Shown here in pieces: positions 52,104 through 63,579 of a DNA stretch of 64,000 nt; positions within the stretch are counted from its first letter, which is position 1; the number at the start of each line of letters is the position of its first letter. This DNA is from Streptomyces tuirus. Lineage in GTDB: Bacteria > Actinomycetota > Actinomycetes > Streptomycetales > Streptomycetaceae. The notes under the pieces were generated by a model. That model was not told the origin of the DNA. It did no database searches and saw only the letters and a list, made by a program, of their open reading frames with translations. Location: assembly GCF_014701095.1 (NCBI RefSeq), contig NZ_AP023439.1, positions 2,964,001-3,028,000 of the forward strand, given 5' to 3'. The translations under genes were made by a program, and so were the position numbers.

Positions 52104-52874
52104 GTGACCACCGCATCCCTCACCGACCGGGCCACCACCGCGGCCGCGCGCGCCACGGATCTCTCGAAGATCTACGGGCAGGGTGAGACCCGGGTGGTCG
52201 CCCTGGACCGTGTCTCCGTCGACTTCCGGCAGGCCGAGTTCACCGCGATCATGGGCCCCTCCGGCTCCGGCAAGTCCACCCTGATGCACTGCGTGGCCGG
52301 GCTCGACTCGTTCTCCTCCGGCTCGGTGCGCATCGGTGACACCGAGCTCGGCTCCCTGAAGGACAAGCAGCTGACCAAGCTGCGCCGGGACAAGATCGGC
52401 TTCATCTTCCAGGCGTTCAACCTGCTGCCCACCCTGACCGCCCTGGAGAACATCACCCTTCCGATGGACATCGCGGGTCGCAAGCCGGACAAGCAGTGGC
52501 TGGACTCCGTGATCCGGATGGTCGGCCTGGCGGACCGGCTCGGCCACCGGCCGTCCCAGCTGTCCGGCGGTCAGCAGCAACGCGTCGCCGTGGCCCGGGC
52601 GCTGGCCTCCCGGCCCGAGATCATCTTCGGGGACGAGCCCACCGGAAACCTCGACTCGCGCTCCGGCGCCGAGGTGCTGGGCTTCCTGCGCAACTCGGTG
52701 CGGGAGCTGGGCCAGACGGTGGTGATGGTGACGCACGACCCGGTGGCCGCGGCCTACGCGGACCGGGTGATCTTCCTGGCGGACGGCCGGATCGTCGACG
52801 AGATGTACGGGCCGACGGCCGACTCCGTGCTCGACCGCATGAAGGCGTTCGACGCCAAGGGCCGTACGAGCTGA
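52104..52874 (+). CDS. ABC transporter ATP-binding protein (LolD/MacB type)
   Basis: ATPase subunit (256 aa) partnered with the FtsX-type permease downstream. Walker A is MGPSGSGKST, the Q loop lies in GFIFQAFNLLPTLTA, the signature is LSGGQQQRVAVARALA, and Walker B continues into GDEPTGNLDSRSG with the switch His in VMVTHDP. The GTG at 52104 has AGGAGAG eight bases upstream. The layout resembles lipid- or peptide-exporting systems with two large extracellular permease domains. The gap to the permease gene is 49 bases, so they are co-transcribed. The substrate is unknown. Confidence 0.92.
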   Translation: MTTASLTDRATTAAARATDLSKIYGQGETRVVALDRVSVDFRQAEFTAIMGPSGSGKSTLMHCVAGLDSFSSGSVRIGDTELGSLKDKQLTKLRRDKIGFIFQAFNLLPTLTALENITLPMDIAGRKPDKQWLDSVIRMVGLADRLGHRPSQLSGGQQQRVAVARALASRPEIIFGDEPTGNLDSRSGAEVLGFLRNSVRELGQTVVMVTHDPVAAAYADRVIFLADGRIVDEMYGPTADSVLDRMKAFDAKGRTS

Positions 52875-52923
52875 CGCCCCCTCATCTACGCCCCGGCCCG
52901 AACCGACTGGACTGAGAAAACCC

Positions 52924-55452
52924 ATGTTCCGTACCGCCTTGCGCAATGTGCTCGCGCACAAGGCCCGGCTCCTGATGACCGTACTCGCCGTGATGCTCGG
53001 CGTGGCCTTCGTGTCGGGGACCCTGGTCTTCACCAACACCATCTCCGACGCCTACCAGAAGAGTTCCGCCAAGGGCTTCGACCAGGTCGACGTCGCCGTG
53101 ACCGCGGACTACCAGGACGCCGAGGGCGACCGGGTCGGCAAACGCCATGAACTGGACCAGGCGCTGTTCGACAGGAGCGAGCGGGTGCCCGGGGCCGCGT
53201 CCGCCATCGGGGTCGTGCAGAACTTCACGGCCCTCGCCGACAAGGACGGAAAGCTCATCGGCGACGGCTTCCAGTCGCAGGGCGGCAATTACTGGGGCGC
53301 CAAGGACCCCCGTTACCCGCTGGTCAGCGGGCGCGCCCCCAAGGGCCCGGGTGAGATCCTCATCGACTCCCGGACGGCCGAGCGCGCCGGCTACAAGGTC
53401 GGCGACACCGTGCGCATGTCCGTCGACGGGCCGGTCCTGACCCCGAAGATCACCGGCGTCTTCACCACCGACGACGGCAACGTCGCGGCCGGCGGCAGCC
53501 TCACCCTGTTCGACACGGCGACCGCCCAGAAGCTGCTGGGCAAGCCGGGCGTGTACGACCAGATCGCCGTCAAGGCCGAGCCGGGCGTCACACAGGCCGC
53601 GCTGAAGGCGCAGCTGGACAAGGCGCTGCCCGAGGGCACCGTCTCCACCACCACCGGGAAGCAACTCGCCGACGACCAGGCGGAGGCGATCTCCCAGTCG
53701 ATGAGCAGCATGCAAAATGCCCTGCTGGTCTTCGCCGGCATCGCCCTGTTCGTCGGCACCTTCATCATCGCCAACACCTTCACCATGCTGGTCGCCCAGC
53801 GCACCAAGGAGCTCGCGCTGATGCGTGCGGTCGGCGCCTCGCGCCGGCAGGTGACGCGCTCGGTGCTCATCGAGGCCTTCGTGGTCGGCCTGGTCGCCGC
53901 CGTGACCGGTCTGGTCGCGGGCATCGGCATCGGGGCCGGACTGCGCTCCCTGATGGGCACGTTCGACGCGACCGTGCCCGACGGGCCGCTGGTCATCACG
54001 CCCGGCACGGTCGTCGCCGCGCTCGCGGTCGGCGTGCTGGTGACCATGCTGGCGGCGTGGCTGCCCGGCCGCCGCGCCGCGAAGATCGCGCCGGTCGCGG
54101 CCATGAGCAGCGTGCACGCCAAGGCCACGACCAAGTCCCTGGTGCTGCGCAACACGCTGGGCGCCCTGGTCTCGGCCGCGGGCGTCGCGGTGGTCCTCGT
54201 GGCCACGACCATGGACGGCACGGACGGCCAGATGCCGATGGGCTTCGGCGCGATGCTGCTCATCACCGGTGTGTTCATCCTGACCCCGCTGCTGTCCCGC
54301 CCGCTGATCGCCGCCGCCGCGCCGCTGCTGCGCACGTTCGGCACGCCGGGCAAGCTGGCCCGGCAGAACTCGGTGCGCAACCCGCGCCGTACGGCGGCCA
54401 CCGCCTCCGCGCTGATGATCGGCCTGACCCTGATCACCGGCATGACGGTGATGGCGGGCAGTCTGCAGCAGGCGATCGAAAAGCTGGCGTCGGCGTCGAT
54501 CAAGGCCGACTACGTGGTGTCCATGGCGAACGGCAACCCGCTGTCGCCGGACGTGGAGAAGCAGCTGAAGCAGGCCGGTGACGTCACCGCCACCAGCCCG
54601 ATGCTCAACGCCGAATCCCGGATCGACGGCCGGAGCGAGTACCTGACCGGCATCAACGGCGCCACGATCGGCGACCTGGTCGGCCCGAAGGTGGACGGCG
54701 GGTCCTTCAAGGTCGGCGGCACCCAGGTCGTCGTGGACAGCGAGACCGCCAAGTCCTACGGCTGGAAGACCGGTTCCGCCTTCACCGCCTCCTTCGCGGA
54801 CGGCGAGAAGCAGAAGCTCACGGTCGCCGGCACCTACAAGGGCAACGAGTTCCTCAGCGGCATCCTGCTCGACGAGAAGGTCCTCGCCCCGCACGAGGCG
54901 GACCCGTACAACATGAAGGTCATGGTGAAGACCGCGGACGGCACGTCCGACGCGGTGCAGGACAAGCTGGAGAAGGCCCTCGGCACCAACCCGGCCGTCA
55001 AGGTGCAGTCCAAGGACGACATCTCCAACGAGATCGCGGAGATGTTCACGCTGATGCTGAACATGGTCTACGGCCTGCTCGCGATGGCGGTGATCGTGGC
55101 GGTCCTCGGTGTCGTCAACACCCTGGCCATGTCCGTCTTCGAGCGCTCGCAGGAGATCGGCATGCTCCGCGCGATCGGCCTCGACCGCAAGGGCATCAAG
55201 CGGATGGTCCGCATCGAGTCCCTGGTGATCTCCCTGTTCGGCGCGGTGCTGGGCATCGGTCTCGGCGTGTTCTTCGGCTGGGCGGCCGGTGAGCCGCTGG
55301 CCTCGAAGATGGCGACCTACGAGCTGGTCCTGCCGTGGGCGCGGATCGGTCTCTTCCTGCTGCTGGCCGCGACGGTGGGCGTCCTCGCGGCGCTGTGGCC
55401 GGCCCGGCGCGCGGCGCGGCTGAACATGCTGGAGGCCATCAAGGCGGAGTAG
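52924..55452 (+). CDS. FtsX-type ABC transporter permease, two-domain
   Basis: Large permease (842 aa) with two FtsX modules. An N-terminal helix (LMTVLAVMLGVAFVSGTLVF) leads to a first extracellular MacB-PCD-like domain (about 40-250). Three membrane helices (about 260-385) with VGASRRQVTRSVLIEAFVVG follow, then a central hydrophobic region and a second extracellular domain (about 500-690). Three final helices end WPARRAARLNMLEAIKAE. The symmetry indicates that one polypeptide supplies both halves of the channel, unlike the single-module permease at 74-1360. The ATG at 52924 begins the first helix. Confidence 0.92.
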   Translation: MFRTALRNVLAHKARLLMTVLAVMLGVAFVSGTLVFTNTISDAYQKSSAKGFDQVDVAVTADYQDAEGDRVGKRHELDQALFDRSERVPGAASAIGVVQNFTALADKDGKLIGDGFQSQGGNYWGAKDPRYPLVSGRAPKGPGEILIDSRTAERAGYKVGDTVRMSVDGPVLTPKITGVFTTDDGNVAAGGSLTLFDTATAQKLLGKPGVYDQIAVKAEPGVTQAALKAQLDKALPEGTVSTTTGKQLADDQAEAISQSMSSMQNALLVFAGIALFVGTFIIANTFTMLVAQRTKELALMRAVGASRRQVTRSVLIEAFVVGLVAAVTGLVAGIGIGAGLRSLMGTFDATVPDGPLVITPGTVVAALAVGVLVTMLAAWLPGRRAAKIAPVAAMSSVHAKATTKSLVLRNTLGALVSAAGVAVVLVATTMDGTDGQMPMGFGAMLLITGVFILTPLLSRPLIAAAAPLLRTFGTPGKLARQNSVRNPRRTAATASALMIGLTLITGMTVMAGSLQQAIEKLASASIKADYVVSMANGNPLSPDVEKQLKQAGDVTATSPMLNAESRIDGRSEYLTGINGATIGDLVGPKVDGGSFKVGGTQVVVDSETAKSYGWKTGSAFTASFADGEKQKLTVAGTYKGNEFLSGILLDEKVLAPHEADPYNMKVMVKTADGTSDAVQDKLEKALGTNPAVKVQSKDDISNEIAEMFTLMLNMVYGLLAMAVIVAVLGVVNTLAMSVFERSQEIGMLRAIGLDRKGIKRMVRIESLVISLFGAVLGIGLGVFFGWAAGEPLASKMATYELVLPWARIGLFLLLAATVGVLAALWPARRAARLNMLEAIKAE

Positions 55453-55461
55453 CGGGACGCG

Positions 55462-55500
55462 CGAAGGGCCCCTTTCCCACCCGGGGAGAGGGGCCCTTCG
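55462..55500. terminator. Terminator
   Basis: A 13-bp stem (55462-55474 with 55488-55500, one G-T pair) lies between the converging permease and methyltransferase genes. Confidence 0.82.
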
Positions 55501-55506
55501 CCGTGG

Positions 55507-56799
55507 TCAGTTCCAGGTGCGGGCGCGCAGCGGCAGGCCCGACGTCCCGGACTCGGGAGTGCGCACGGCGAGGACCTGGTTGACGCCGATGCGGTTGCGT
55601 TCGAAGGCCACGGCGGAGGCGGCCATGTAGAGGCGCCAGACGCGGGCGCGGCCCGGGCTGGTGAGCCGGGCGGCGCGCTGCCAGTCGGCCTCGAGGCGCT
55701 CGACCCAGCGGCGCAGGGTGAGGGCGTAGTGCTCGCGGATCGCCTCGACGTCGCGCACCTCGAACCCGGCGCGCTCCAGCTGGGCCACGGTCGCGCCGAT
55801 CGGCTGGAGCTCGCCGTCGGGGAAGACGTAGGAGTCGATGAAGGCGTCGACGCTGTACGCCGTCTCGTCCCCCTGCGGGCGGCGGGCGATCTGGTGGTTG
55901 AGCAGCCGCCCGCCGGGCTTGAGCAGGCCGTACAGGTCGGCGGCGTACTCCAGGTACCGGTCGGCGCCGACGTGTTCGGCCATGCCGATGGAGGAGATCG
56001 CGTCGTAGGGCCCGTCGCGGACGTCGCGGTAGTCCTGGACGCGGATCTCGACCTTGTCGGTGAGGCCCTCGTCGGCGACGCGCTTGCGGGCGTAGGCGGC
56101 CTGCTCCTGGGAGAGCGTGACGCCGACGACGCGCGCGCCGTGCTCGCGGGCCGCGTGGATGGCCATCGAGCCCCAGCCGCAGCCGACGTCGAGCAGCCGC
56201 AGGCCGGGTCTCAGACCCAGCTTGCGGCAGACGAGTTCGAGCTTGTCCCGCTGGGCCTCTTCGAGGGTGCTGTCCGGGGTGGGCCAGTAGGCGCAGGAGT
56301 ACACCATGGACGGGCCGAGGACGATCTCGTAGAAGTCGTTGCCGACGTCGTAGTGGTGGCTGATGGCGCGTCGGTCGGTGCGCTTGGTGTGCAGGTGGCG
56401 GCGGGGGTTGCGGGCTTCCTCGCGGGGCGGGGCGGGCGGCAGCGGGGGCCCGGCGAGCCTGACCAGTCCGCGGACGGCGGCGCGGACCTCGGGGTCGCGC
56501 AGGGCCTGGGCGAGGGTGCGGGCGTCCTCGCCGCGCTCCCAGATGAGACCGGCCAGCAGATCGAGGGTCGCGTAGAGGTCGCCCTCGATGTCGAGGTCGC
56601 CCGCCACCCAGGCGCGGGCCAGGCCCAGTTCGCCCGGCTTCCACAGCAGGCGGCGCAGCGCGCGGCGGTTGCGTACGACCAGGGTCGGTGCGCCCGGCGG
56701 GCCGGACTGCGAACCGTCCCAGGCGCGGATGCGCACCGGGAGCGGTGCTCCCAGCAACTGTGTGAAGAGGCCCTGCAGCCGCGGCGCGGCGTCTGCCAT
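55507..56799 (-). CDS. Cyclopropane-fatty-acid synthase-like SAM methyltransferase
   Basis: SAM-dependent methyltransferase (430 aa) of the mycolic acid/CFA synthase family, which modifies unsaturated acyl chains of phospholipids. The lead HYDVGNDFYEIVLGPSMVYSC is diagnostic (shown within 21 residues). The SAM motif is LLDVGCGWGSMAIHAA, followed by GVTLSQEQAAYA and SIGMAEHVG. The C-terminal part with RRWVERLEADW, then VWRLYMAAS, completes the fold. The N-terminal 110 residues are an extra domain also seen in actinobacterial members. GGAGGTG precedes the ATG at 56799, and a dispersed repeat lies just before that site. Confidence 0.9.
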   Translation of the reverse strand: MADAAPRLQGLFTQLLGAPLPVRIRAWDGSQSGPPGAPTLVVRNRRALRRLLWKPGELGLARAWVAGDLDIEGDLYATLDLLAGLIWERGEDARTLAQALRDPEVRAAVRGLVRLAGPPLPPAPPREEARNPRRHLHTKRTDRRAISHHYDVGNDFYEIVLGPSMVYSCAYWPTPDSTLEEAQRDKLELVCRKLGLRPGLRLLDVGCGWGSMAIHAAREHGARVVGVTLSQEQAAYARKRVADEGLTDKVEIRVQDYRDVRDGPYDAISSIGMAEHVGADRYLEYAADLYGLLKPGGRLLNHQIARRPQGDETAYSVDAFIDSYVFPDGELQPIGATVAQLERAGFEVRDVEAIREHYALTLRRWVERLEADWQRAARLTSPGRARVWRLYMAASAVAFERNRIGVNQVLAVRTPESGTSGLPLRARTWN

Positions 56800-56814
56800 G
56801 GTGTGCACCTCCGA

Positions 56815-56858
56815 TTGGGGCATCCCCTGCTCGAGCGAAGTCGAGAGCTTGGGGAAGG
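56815..56858. repeat. Dispersed repeat element upstream of the methyltransferase gene
   Basis: The stretch CCCCTGCTCGAGCGAAG, TCGAGAGCTTGGGGAAG forms an imperfect inverted repeat and matches the in-frame copy in hutF at 34954-34997. It is placed between promoter and ribosome-binding site of the methyltransferase gene, its usual intergenic setting. Confidence 0.75.
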
Positions 56859-56989
56859 GAATCCCGGAATGTCCGACACCACGTAAACACCTGCGGGGCT
56901 CGGGCGCAGTCCCCGGCACGCGTCACGACTGGGCAAAACCGCCCCTTCGCCCGCGCGTTCGCCCGCCCGGACGCGCGGGCCGGGCACGC

Positions 56990-57029
56990 CGAAGGGCCTC
57001 CCGCACCACGGATGGCGGGAGGCCCTTCG
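56990..57029 (-). terminator. Terminator of ndh
   Basis: A perfect 15-bp stem (56990-57004 with 57015-57029) lies 24 bases beyond the ndh stop, on the downstream side of that minus-strand gene. Confidence 0.87.
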
Positions 57030-57052
57030 TCAGGCGGATGACCGACCGGAGG

Positions 57053-58441
57053 TCAGGAGGCCTTGGCCTTCTCCTCGGTCTTCTCCTTCGGCGCGGCGGC
57101 GACCGGGGCCGGCTTGGCGGCCTCGTAGAACTCCTCGCGCGGCGTCTCCATCGCGCCGAGCGAGACGACCTCGCGCTTGAGGAACATCGCCAGGGTCCAG
57201 TCGGCGAAGACGCGGATCTTGCGGTTCCAGGTCGGCATGGCCAGACCGTGGTAGCCACGGTGCATGTACCAGGCGAGACGGCCCTTGAGCTTGATCTTCA
57301 TCTTGCCCATGACGATCATCGCGACGCCCTTGTGGAGGCCGAGACCGGCCACCGCGCCCTTGTTGGCGTGGCTGTACTCCTTCTGCGGGAAGCCCCGCAT
57401 GCCGGAGACCACGTTGTCGCCGAGGACCTTGGCCTGGCGCAGCGCGTGCTGGGCGTTCGGCGGGCACCAGGCGTTCTCGTTGCCCGCCTTGCGGCCGACG
57501 AGGTCCGGGACCTGGGCGTTGTCGCCGGCGGCCCAGATGTAGTCGGTGCCCTTGACCTGGAGGGTCGGCTCGCAGTCGACGTGACCGCGGGGGCCCAGCG
57601 GCAGGCCGTAGCGGGCCAGGGCCGGGTTGGGCTTGACGCCGGCGGTCCACACGATGGTGTTGGAGTCGACCTCGAGGCCGTTCTTCAGCACCACGTGGCC
57701 GTCGACGCAGGAGTCCATGGAGGTGGACAGGTAGACCTCGACGCCGCGGCCCTCGAGGTGCTCCTTGCCGTACTTGCCGAGCTTGGGGCCGACCTCGGGG
57801 AGGATCTTGTCAGCGGCGTCGACCAGGATGAAGCGCATGTCCTCACGGGACACGTTCTTGTAGTACTTCGAGGCGTCCCGGGCCATGTCCTCGACCTCGC
57901 CGATGGTCTCCGCACCGGCGAAACCGCCGCCCACGAAGACGAAGGTGAGCGCCTTGCGGCGGATCTCCTCGTCGGTGGTGGAGTCGGCCTTGTCGAGCTG
58001 CTCGAGGACGTGGTTGCGCAGGCCGATGGCCTCCTCGACGCCCTTCATGCCGATGCCCTGCTCCGCGAGGCCGGGGATCGGGAAGGTGCGGGAGACCGCG
58101 CCGAGCGCGATCACCAGGTAGTCGAAGGGCAGCTCGTAGGCCTCGCCGACCAGCGGGGAGACCGTGGCGACCTTGCGGTCCTGGTCGATGGTGGTGACCC
58201 GGCCGGTGAGAACCTCCGCCTTGGGCAGCACGCGTCGCAGCGGGACGACGACGTGGCGCGGGGAGATGTTGCCGGCGGCGGCTTCGGGGAGGAAGGGCTG
58301 GTAGGTCATGTACGACCGGGGGTCGACGACCGTGACGGTCGCCTCGCCGTAGCGCATCTTCTTCTGGATGCGCCGAGCTGCGTACAGGCCTACGTACCCA
58401 CCGCCTACTACGAGGATCCTGGGACGCTCCGTGGTGCTCAT
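57053..58441 (-). CDS. ndh: Type II NADH dehydrogenase
   Basis: Membrane-associated NDH-2 (462 aa) oxidising NADH and reducing quinone without proton pumping. The FAD motif is ILVVGGGYVGLYAARRI, the NADH motif is FVFVGGGFAGAETIGEV, and IWAAGDNAQVPD closes the FAD site. A C-terminal amphipathic segment (about 385-430, KGRLAWYMHRGYHGLAMPTW) likely binds the membrane, followed by an Ala/Lys/Glu-rich tail. The ATG at 58441 starts the Rossmann fold; the ribosome-binding site is weak. The 420-base upstream gap contains a Rex-like operator, consistent with redox control. Confidence 0.93.
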   Translation of the reverse strand: MSTTERPRILVVGGGYVGLYAARRIQKKMRYGEATVTVVDPRSYMTYQPFLPEAAAGNISPRHVVVPLRRVLPKAEVLTGRVTTIDQDRKVATVSPLVGEAYELPFDYLVIALGAVSRTFPIPGLAEQGIGMKGVEEAIGLRNHVLEQLDKADSTTDEEIRRKALTFVFVGGGFAGAETIGEVEDMARDASKYYKNVSREDMRFILVDAADKILPEVGPKLGKYGKEHLEGRGVEVYLSTSMDSCVDGHVVLKNGLEVDSNTIVWTAGVKPNPALARYGLPLGPRGHVDCEPTLQVKGTDYIWAAGDNAQVPDLVGRKAGNENAWCPPNAQHALRQAKVLGDNVVSGMRGFPQKEYSHANKGAVAGLGLHKGVAMIVMGKMKIKLKGRLAWYMHRGYHGLAMPTWNRKIRVFADWTLAMFLKREVVSLGAMETPREEFYEAAKPAPVAAAPKEKTEEKAKAS

Positions 58442-58861
58442 GCCATCGAGTATCCACCCGCCTCAGGGGGGTGGCTCGTGCGCCCCTTCACAAGCTTGGG
58501 TGGGGTGTGTGCTATCCTCCGCGGCCCGCGTGATCCACGTCATGGTGACAACCGGGCTCCTTTGTGCACCCCGGAGCGTTGTCAATGCCGTGTGAGCTGC
58601 CTCTCTGCGCCGTTGGAGCCCCCGTGAGGCCCTCCCCGAGCGCCACCCCGAGCAGCTTCCCGACCCCCTCCATACCATGCTTCTGAACATGTTCAAAGGG
58701 CCGTTCAGTCCCCGGACGGGTCAACCGGGCCCTTCTCTTCGCCCGGGAGGGCCGAATTCCTTGTGAAGAACTTCACGAACTTTCCCGACAGACCGTCGCC
58801 CGGAGGTCCCTCCGGACCCCGGGACACGCTCATTCGTGATCCATGCCTGCTCAGAAGCGGG
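58442..58861 (-). promoter_or_regulatory. ndh upstream region with Rex-like operator
   Basis: No gene is seen in this gap. TTGTGAAGAACTTCACGA (58761-58778) matches the Rex operator pattern TGTGAA, four bases, TTCACA with one mismatch. Rex is the NADH-sensing repressor of respiratory genes in Streptomyces. A perfect palindrome TGAACATGTTCA lies at 58684-58695. The Rex-like site is about 320 bases before the ndh start, implying a long leader or a distal site. A CGGAGG/CCTCCG-type hairpin at about 58801-58815 may end the ppx transcript. Confidence 0.6.
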
Positions 58862-59803
58862 CTACGCGACCGACCATGCGATGCCGTCCAGGATGTCGTG
58901 CTCGCTCACGATGACCTCCTGCGCGCCGATCCGCTCCATGATCGACAGGAGCACCAGGGCACCCGCCCCGATCACGTCGACCCGGCCCGGGTGCATGGAG
59001 GGCACGGCCGCGCGCTCGGCGTGGGTGGAGCGCAGCAGCCAGTCGGTGATCTCGCGGACCTTCTCGCGGGAGACGCGGGAGTGGTGGATGGCCCCGGAGT
59101 CGTACTCGGGCAGCTCCTGCGCGATCGCCGACACGGTCGTCACGGACCCGGCCAGGCCCACCAGCGTGCGCGCCTCGCGCAGCGGAACCGTCTGCTCGGC
59201 GAGGTCGAGCGCGGCCTCGATGTCGGCCCGCATCGCCGCGATCTGCTCCTCGGAGGGCGGGTCGCTCACCACGCCGTCCCGGACCAGGTGCCGCTCGGTC
59301 ATGCGGACACAGCCGACGTCCACCGAGCGGGCCGCCCGGACCCGGTCGTCGCCCACGACGAACTCGGTCGAGCCGCCGCCGATGTCCACGACGAGGTAGG
59401 GCGTCGGAAGGTGGTCGCTCCCGGCGAGCTCCTTGGTGGCGCCGGTGAAGGAGAACTCGGCCTCCTGGTCCCCGGAGATCACCTCGGGCTCGACGCCCAG
59501 GATGTCCAGCACGCCGCGCACGAACTCGTCGCGGTTCTCGGCGTCCCGGGAGGCGGACGTCGCCACGAACCGCAGCCGCTCCGCCCCGTGCTCCTTGATG
59601 ATCGCGGCGTACTCGCGGCACGCCGCGAAGGTCCGCTGGAGCGCCTCGGGGGCGAGCCGGCCGGTGCGGTCGACCCCCTGCCCGAGCCGCACGATCGTCA
59701 TCCGGCGGTCCAGGTCGACGAGCTCCCCGGTGGCGGGGTCGACGTCGGCGACCAGGAGCCGAATGGAGTTCGTACCGCAGTCCACGGCGGCGACACGGGT
59801 CAC
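58862..59803 (-). CDS. ppx: Exopolyphosphatase / pppGpp phosphohydrolase family
   Basis: Ppx/GppA enzyme (313 aa) of the actin-like ATPase fold, removing terminal phosphate from polyphosphate or pppGpp. Phosphate-1 motif is VAAVDCGTNSIRLLVAD, the phosphate-2 motif is LVVDIGGGSTEFVVG, and LVGLAGSVTTVSAIAQ supplies the adenosine-region motif. It lacks the C-terminal HD domain of E. coli Ppx, as usual for short actinobacterial forms. The GTG at 59803 overlaps the DUF501 stop as GTGA and follows GAGGAGGAC. The operon divIC, DUF501, ppx is tightly packed. Confidence 0.92.
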   Translation of the reverse strand: MTRVAAVDCGTNSIRLLVADVDPATGELVDLDRRMTIVRLGQGVDRTGRLAPEALQRTFAACREYAAIIKEHGAERLRFVATSASRDAENRDEFVRGVLDILGVEPEVISGDQEAEFSFTGATKELAGSDHLPTPYLVVDIGGGSTEFVVGDDRVRAARSVDVGCVRMTERHLVRDGVVSDPPSEEQIAAMRADIEAALDLAEQTVPLREARTLVGLAGSVTTVSAIAQELPEYDSGAIHHSRVSREKVREITDWLLRSTHAERAAVPSMHPGRVDVIGAGALVLLSIMERIGAQEVIVSEHDILDGIAWSVA

Positions 59804-60330
59804 TGGGCGTCCTCCTCGGCGGTCGTCACACAGGCGCCCTTGCGCCACCACTCGGGCAGCATCGCCAGAGCCTCGTCGCCCAGCGGGTTCACGCCCGGCC
59901 CCGCGGCCAGCGAATGGGCCACCAGGACGTGCAGGCACTTCACCCGGTCCGGCATGCCGCCCGCGCTCGGGAAGTTCTTCAGCTCCTCGATCTCGTCGCG
60001 CCGCCGGATGTAGTCCTCATGGGCGGCCCGGTAGGCCGCCGCGAGCTCCGGGTCCGAGGCCAGCCGCTCGGTCATCTCCTTCATCACGCCGTTGGCCTCC
60101 AGCGTGCCGATGGCCGAGTTCGCCTTCGGGCACGTCAGGTAGTACAGCGTGGGGAACGGCGTGCCGTCCGGCAGCCGCGGGGCCGTCTCGACGACGTCGG
60201 GCTGTCCGCACGGGCAGCGGTGCGCGATCGCGCGCAGACCGCGCGGGGGCCGACCGAGCTGCTGCTTGAAGGCCTCGACGTCGGCGTCGGTGGGCTCGGT
60301 GCGCGGGGTGGTCGGCGGGGGCGTTTCCAT
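59800..60330 (-). CDS. DUF501 domain protein
   Basis: Soluble protein (176 aa) of the actinobacterial DUF501 family, function unknown. Key conserved blocks are AFKQQLGRPPRGLRAIAHRC, CPCGQPDVVETAP and LPDGTPFPTLYYLTCP, with several Cys that could bind metal. I chose the ATG at 60330 (METPPPTTPRTEP); a GTG at 60387 overlaps the divIC stop as GTGA and would add 19 residues but lacks a ribosome-binding site. The conserved neighbourhood with divIC and ppx suggests a link to cell division or envelope physiology, but this is inference. Confidence 0.88.
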   Translation of the reverse strand: METPPPTTPRTEPTDADVEAFKQQLGRPPRGLRAIAHRCPCGQPDVVETAPRLPDGTPFPTLYYLTCPKANSAIGTLEANGVMKEMTERLASDPELAAAYRAAHEDYIRRRDEIEELKNFPSAGGMPDRVKCLHVLVAHSLAAGPGVNPLGDEALAMLPEWWRKGACVTTAEEDAQ

Positions 60331-60383
60331 GACTGTCTTCAGGCTGTCTTTCTCTGGGTTCAGGTCACTGAGCGGGACTCGGG

Positions 60384-60860
60384 TCACCGGCCGGCGGCGT
60401 CGGCCTTGTCGACCCCGTCCCAGACGTTCGAGTACCAGGGGCGGTCGGCCGCCCCCAGGTCGGTGCGCGACTGCTTCGCCGCGTGCGGGTCGACGACGAT
60501 GAAGCCCGTCTCCCCCGGCATGACGTAGTGCAACCGCCGCCGGATCTGCTGTTCGGCGTACGCGTCGTCCTGCCAGCGCGCCTTCAGGTCGCGCAGCCGT
60601 TCGACGCGCTCGCGGGCCTGCCGCCGTTCGCGCTGGAGGTCGTCGATCTCGGCGCGCTGCGAGACATACTCCCGCATCGGGTAGGCCAGGGCCACGATCA
60701 GCGAGCAGAGCACCAGGGCGAGCAGCGCGGCCCGGCCGGTCAGCCGCGAGCGGCGGGCCTGGCGCTTGGTCTGCGAACGGTAGACCCGGGCCGCGGTCTG
60801 CTCACCGAGCAGCCGGATCCTGGTCGCGGTGGAGAACCGGTCCCGGTCCTTCACGGCCAT
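60384..60860 (-). CDS. divIC: Septum formation initiator DivIC/FtsB
   Basis: Bitopic division protein (158 aa). An N-terminal cytoplasmic basic region (RSQTKRQARRSRLTGRAALL) leads into one membrane helix (about 45-65). A leucine-zipper-like coiled coil (AEIDDLQRERRQARERVERL) and a short extracytoplasmic tail with LHYVMPGETGFIVVD follow, which is typical of DivIC/FtsB. The protein joins FtsL and FtsQ in the divisome. The ATG at 60860 has GGGAGGCGG upstream. It lies 102 bases downstream of the eno stop on the same strand and may be co-transcribed. Confidence 0.92.
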   Translation of the reverse strand: MAVKDRDRFSTATRIRLLGEQTAARVYRSQTKRQARRSRLTGRAALLALVLCSLIVALAYPMREYVSQRAEIDDLQRERRQARERVERLRDLKARWQDDAYAEQQIRRRLHYVMPGETGFIVVDPHAAKQSRTDLGAADRPWYSNVWDGVDKADAAGR

Positions 60861-60962
60861 CTGTCCGCCTCCCGCTCCACCGTCACACGCGCGTACGTCC
60901 CCGGACACGGTACGGGACCGAGTACGGGGACGTACGTACGACGCTGCCTCTTGTGGCCGGGG

Positions 60963-63460
<2,498 letters not shown>

Positions 63461-63579
63461 TCAGGGCTTCTGAGATCTATCTCTCACGGACCCCAAACAG
63501 GACATTCACCGCGAAGTATGACGCGAACTCGCGCGGTTTCGGGGTGACTTCCGCCCCCGTTTCCGCACTGCCCGAACGG

